Assembly: GCF_017353255.1 (NCBI RefSeq)
Contig: NZ_JAFMYU010000004.1
Coordinates: 248,001 to 312,000, forward strand
DNA: 64,000 bases
Direction of reading: 5' to 3'
Source of the DNA: Fibrella aquatilis
GTDB taxonomy: Bacteria > Bacteroidota > Bacteroidia > Cytophagales > Spirosomataceae
Part shown: piece after piece, positions 61,464 to 64,000 of the stretch
How the letters are laid out: each line of letters starts with the position of its first letter
Numbering within the stretch: position 1 is the first letter of the stretch
Translations under genes and position numbers: made by a program
The notes under the pieces: generated by a model
What the model was told of the DNA's origin: nothing
The model's database searches: none
Seen by the model: only the letters and a program-made list of their open reading frames with translations

Positions 61464-62556
61464 AATACAGGTACAAATGCCGGGGGATTTCGGGGGCGGT
61501 GAGGTGGTCGTGAAGCCATTGGCGGCAGGCTTCCTGGTTGGCAGCACTGTTGTGCCGTAACCGCACGGCTCCGTAAAGTTGCACCGTGCCTCCGTCGCCT
61601 TTAGCGTGAATGTCGCAATCAGCCACGAGTGGGCAAGCCAGCACCACCTGCCTGATGTGGTCGGGGTAAACGTTGACACCCGCGATAGCCACGGCCTCGT
61701 CGCGCCGCCCCAGCACCCGCAGTTGCCGGGGCGCAGGCTGGTCTACCCGGTCGGGTAAGGTGTAGCACTCGTTGGTGTCGGTGCGGCGTATTACCATAGG
61801 GTCGCTATCGGGTAGCAGTGTATGGTAAGGCAGCAGCGTAAACGGCTGGTCGGGATGGTGACGGTATGCAATACCCGCCGTTTCCGACGACCCATACACC
61901 TCCGTTAGCTCAACGCCCGCGCCAATCAGCTGCTGCGCCAGATCGGGGGCCATGGGGGCCGTTGACGTAACGCCACTGCACTGCCGCAATTGCCCCGCCC
62001 CTACCGACCGCAGCAGGTATTCCCACATGAACGGCGTGCCTACCACCAGCACACCAGCTACCAAGGCCGTGGTACCTGACTGGGCAAACGGCAGCACAGG
62101 CCGCGCCCAGACGTGGGGCAGCAACACCGTAAACATGAACCCGTAGATGTGTTGTCCCCCCACCAAGCTCACCACCTGATTAGGCTGAGGCAGGTAATCG
62201 GACCAGAAACGCGCTTCGGCCAGCAGATCGGTCAGGCGGTGCCGCACAGCGCGCGAACTGCCCCCAGTGCCGGAGGTACGGAACGTGATAAACTCGTCGG
62301 ACTCCTGCCGGGCGTGTATGATCTTTTGCACCCAATTGTCCAGTAGCGTATCGGCCAGCAGGTAATGATTAGCGGCGGAGTTGAAGAGGCCAAAAAACTC
62401 GTTGAGGCGAGCAGCCAGTTCCAGGCGAGTGATGGAGTCAACGCCCATGTCGCGATACAGATCGGCCCCGGCCGTGATTCCACCCGGCGGCAGCCCCAGC
62501 AGCCCCGCCAGCATGTCGAGCACCAGGCGGCGAACGGTATCGGGCGTCCAGTTCAT
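61462..62556 (-). CDS. Acyl carrier domain fused to a short adenylation domain
   Basis: A 364-residue protein. Residues 1-80 form an acyl carrier domain with the phosphopantetheine serine at Ser41 (DMGVDSITRLEL). Residues 88-364 are an adenylate-forming domain: P-loop TSGTGGSSR (94-102), HIYGF (136-140), YGSSETAG (221-228) and LGRRDEAVAIAGVNVYP. The chain stops at IPRHLYLY, before the motif that normally bears the catalytic C-terminal lysine, and the whole ligase part is about half the length of plant 4-coumarate:CoA ligases. It lies 27 bases after a small ORF and next to the PYP gene, so p-coumarate activation onto its own carrier is the likely role (inference). Confidence 0.82.
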   Translation of the reverse strand: MNWTPDTVRRLVLDMLAGLLGLPPGGITAGADLYRDMGVDSITRLELAARLNEFFGLFNSAANHYLLADTLLDNWVQKIIHARQESDEFITFRTSGTGGSSRAVRHRLTDLLAEARFWSDYLPQPNQVVSLVGGQHIYGFMFTVLLPHVWARPVLPFAQSGTTALVAGVLVVGTPFMWEYLLRSVGAGQLRQCSGVTSTAPMAPDLAQQLIGAGVELTEVYGSSETAGIAYRHHPDQPFTLLPYHTLLPDSDPMVIRRTDTNECYTLPDRVDQPAPRQLRVLGRRDEAVAIAGVNVYPDHIRQVVLACPLVADCDIHAKGDGGTVQLYGAVRLRHNSAANQEACRQWLHDHLTAPEIPRHLYLY

Positions 62557-62583
62557 GAGGGCTAATGGGCTAGCAGGTTGGCC

Positions 62584-62697
62584 TTATGCAGGTAAGTAGT
62601 TATGTCGTCTGTTGTCTATTTCCACCACGCCAACCGGTAGCCGGGCAAAAAGGGGAAGTAGCTGAGCTTGAAAATGGGTGGTTTGCTCTGGTGTCAT
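62584..62697 (-). CDS. Small coupled ORF between PYP and ligase genes
   Basis: A 37-residue frame, MTPEQTTHFQAQLLPLFARL followed by PVGVVEIDNRRHNYLPA. Its ATG overlaps the PYP stop codon (ATGA), a typical translational-coupling arrangement, and its TAA lies 27 bases before the ligase start. I do not recognise the sequence; it could be a true small protein, the remnant of a longer gene, or a coupling leader that carries ribosomes to the ligase gene. Confidence 0.5.
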   Translation of the reverse strand: MTPEQTTHFQAQLLPLFARLPVGVVEIDNRRHNYLPA

Positions 62698-63062
62698 TCG
62701 GTCCAGCGACGGTCAACCAGAAAATATTGGTACTTGCTGCTGGGCGATTTCAACAACCGCAGCCTCACTTTGGTAGGCTGGCTCACGTAGGTCAGTACGT
62801 AGTCGAGTTCTTCATCAAGCGTTGGCTGGGCGTACTTGGCCGCCACCAGAAAATTGTTGGCACAGGGGGCTATCTGCGTAAAATAGTACTTACCCACAGC
62901 ATACTCAGGCGTGATACCGGTTATGTGCGATTCTGACTTGCAGTAGGCTATTACCACACCATCGCGACTCATGCGCACTACCCCAAACGGGGCTTCGTCT
63001 AGTTGCCCGTTGGTTTGGTGTTCCAACCAGTCGAGCAGGTGCGGATCAGAGAAATGAATCAT
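62694..63062 (-). CDS. pyp: Photoactive yellow protein
   Basis: A 122-residue PAS-fold blue-light receptor. It aligns along its length with Halorhodospira halophila PYP: NGQLDEAPFGVVRMSRDG matches DGQLDGLAFGAIQLDGDG, followed by a shared ITG, then VGK and IAPC. The p-coumaroyl attachment cysteine is Cys67 (Cys69 in H. halophila), and Tyr40, Glu44 and Thr48 correspond to the chromophore-pocket residues Tyr42, Glu46 and Thr50. Arg52 is replaced by Ile50 and Met100 by Ser94, and four residues are missing in the loop after the cysteine. The Met100 change predicts slow dark recovery. It is first in an operon with a small ORF and an ACP-ligase fusion. Confidence 0.93.
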   Translation of the reverse strand: MIHFSDPHLLDWLEHQTNGQLDEAPFGVVRMSRDGVVIAYCKSESHITGITPEYAVGKYYFTQIAPCANNFLVAAKYAQPTLDEELDYVLTYVSQPTKVRLRLLKSPSSKYQYFLVDRRWTE

Positions 63063-63424
63063 TAGGTTAAATCTTTCTTAGAAGTAAGGTTCGGGGTATT
63101 TTTCCTTACAAATAACTACCACACACTACTAGACATTGTTTATTGCCAAATACGGACAAACGTAACCAACATGTAGCAAAAAAGGCCCTCATTGTTGCAC
63201 AATTATACCACCATTTTTTGCAGGATAATCTATTCATTTAAGCTGTCAGCAGCAATATTAAGTACTGTCACTTAAAAAGGGGTTTTAGCTATTTAGATCA
63301 CACTAAGTAGCCACCACACAACCGCACCAACGTGCCTTGGTAGTATGCAATAGCGTGTAATGAGGTTGCCTGCAACCCATACGGCTTTAATCGGGTCTAT
63401 GATCAAACATCAACGCGCAGTACC
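63063..63424. other. AT-rich divergent control region, no gene
   Basis: A 362-base gap between the PYP gene and a lipoprotein gene, distinctly AT-rich. I see one -7 match for the PYP side (63157-63164) and no credible ORF, tRNA or strong hairpin. Any light- or growth-dependent control of the PYP operon should be here. Confidence 0.6.
63157..63164 (-). promoter_or_regulatory. Candidate -7 box for the PYP operon
   Basis: On the minus strand TACGTTTG matches TAnnTTTG exactly, about 95 bases before the PYP start. A TTTG lies upstream but at 12 rather than 19 bases, so the promoter is tentative. Confidence 0.4.
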
Positions 63425-63844
63425 ATGAAAATCAAGGTTTTACCTCTCCTGGTGGGCCTGTCTTGTCTAGGCTGTAAAAACGACCCTATACCCAACGCGG
63501 CCGACCTCGCCAACCGGCTGACCGACCAGAGAGACTGGCTTATCACCGAACGCCAGGGTAGCACCCCGACCGCCAGCAACATCCGTTTTCTGTCGCTGAT
63601 CACCTATGACCCAGCCCGGCCCGTGCCAACGTATCAGTATGATCACCTGACGTTTGAGGCAGGCGGCAAACTAACCCTGCACGCACCCAATCAGTCGGCG
63701 GGGGGCGTGGCCGACAAGGTAGTCCGCTGGTCGGTGTCGGCTACCAATGCGCAGTTGATCGTGTTCGATTTCAGCACCTCAACCAGCACCTGGAAGGTCC
63801 TCGACCAAACCCCAACAAAACTCAGCATCGAAACGATTGATTAA
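63425..63844 (+). CDS. Putative small lipoprotein
   Basis: A 139-residue protein with a signal ending at Cys17 (SCLGC), an atypical but plausible lipobox. The mature part is beta-rich (ITERQGSTPTASNIRFLSLI; YDHLTFEAGGKLTLHAP), resembling small lipocalin-like lipoproteins of Bacteroidota. It is divergent from the PYP gene across 362 bases. Its last codons and stop are part of a perfect 39-base inverted-repeat arm. Confidence 0.65.
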   Translation: MKIKVLPLLVGLSCLGCKNDPIPNAADLANRLTDQRDWLITERQGSTPTASNIRFLSLITYDPARPVPTYQYDHLTFEAGGKLTLHAPNQSAGGVADKVVRWSVSATNAQLIVFDFSTSTSTWKVLDQTPTKLSIETID

Positions 63845-63922
63845 AGAGGGGGTGGGTGGGGTGTAGTTTGTGGTTGCTGACGCCCACAAACTACACCCCA
63901 CCCACCCCCTCTTTAATCAATC
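63835..63922. repeat. Perfect long inverted repeat, 39-base arms
   Basis: Arms 63835-63873 and 63884-63922 are exactly complementary over 39 bases with a 10-base loop that reads TTGCTGACGC. The left arm includes the last three codons and stop of the lipoprotein gene. Confidence 0.95.
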
Positions 63923-63935
63923 CTGTAAAAAAAGC

Positions 63936-63967
63936 TTGCATTTTTGGTTTCGCTGATTCTATATTTG
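63936..63967 (+). promoter_or_regulatory. Promoter of the gene cut by the window end
   Basis: TTGC at 63936-63939, 20 bases, then TATATTTG at 63960-63967, an exact -7 match, 25 bases before an ATG. Confidence 0.6.
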
Positions 63968-63991
63968 TAGAATAAAAACTACAACTATAGA

Positions 63992-64000
63992 ATGAAACTA
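63992..64000 (+). CDS. Start of a truncated gene
   Basis: ATG AAA CTA begins 25 bases after a consensus -7 box and runs off the window. Only three codons are visible, so nothing can be said about the product. Confidence 0.4.

Noticed and set aside
2768-63922. Heptad hairpins considered as CRISPR arrays
   Set aside because: There are no regularly spaced identical repeats with unique spacers and no cas genes; the structures are inverted repeats of short units.
1-64000. tRNA and rRNA genes
   Set aside because: Intergenic gaps were read for T-loop and acceptor patterns and none gave a cloverleaf; this was by eye and could miss an unusual one.

Overview
The window looks like chromosomal DNA from a Bacteroidota bacterium of the order Cytophagales, probably near Spirosoma, Fibrella or Rudanella. 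The signs are moderately high GC, several Bacteroidota-type promoters (TTTG, about 19 bases, TAnnTTTG), TonB-dependent receptors with carboxypeptidase-like N-terminal domains, and families common in that phylum (DUF4142, DUF3500, Uma2, GH140-like, FtsX/MacB permeases). I saw no rRNA, tRNA, CRISPR array, insertion sequence or prophage block. Genus-level placement is inference.

Layout. 0.1-8.9 kb: a secreted TonB-C protein, Fur regulator, membrane MutS-like ATPase, exported Ppx/GppA-like protein with a Pro-rich membrane partner, lipoamide dehydrogenase (lpdA), release factor 2 (prfB) and an MDR oxidoreductase. 9-20 kb: an NtrC-like response regulator without a DNA-binding domain, a WYL regulator with a GyrI-like protein, DUF4142, an RlaP-like nucleotidyltransferase, a LuxE-like synthetase, a histidine kinase, glutamyl-tRNA reductase (hemA) and a UbiA prenyltransferase. 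20-25.4 kb: MarR divergent from an EmrA-EmrB-TolC efflux operon, then acyl carrier protein. 25.6-39 kb: lipoproteins, an S9 peptidase, DUF3500, HupE/UreJ, a TonB receptor with TatA, an acyltransferase-like membrane protein and a SNF2 helicase. 39-49 kb: a Dyp peroxidase operon, a TPR histidine kinase with a NarL-type regulator, an Oar-like TonB receptor and a Bor-like lipoprotein. 49-59 kb: a GH140-like hydrolase and an ABC efflux operon (adaptor, ATPase, two permeases) behind an apparent sigma-54 promoter, interrupted by two antisense genes. 59-64 kb: a soluble multi-PAS histidine kinase facing a photoactive yellow protein (PYP) operon.

The most exciting locus is 61462-63062. It holds a PYP that keeps Tyr42, Glu46, Thr50 and Cys69 (Halorhodospira numbering), a translationally coupled 37-residue ORF, and a protein fusing an acyl carrier domain to a short adenylation domain. 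That suggests a p-coumarate activation route for the chromophore that passes through a carrier protein rather than CoA.

The most pervasive structural signal is a set of very long, nearly perfect inverted repeats at many gene junctions. Arms are about 20-59 bases with usually 0-1 mismatch. Stems are often built of degenerate 7-base units that differ from site to site, and several share a GCTGACGC apex. They overlap stop codons, abut start codons and in one gene seem to encode part of a signal peptide. Two regulatory architectures also stand out: tandem dyads 21 bp apart upstream of a -24/-12 promoter (50747-50852), and a shared 19-base dyad in the two promoter regions flanking the NarL-type two-component pair (42232 and 45512).
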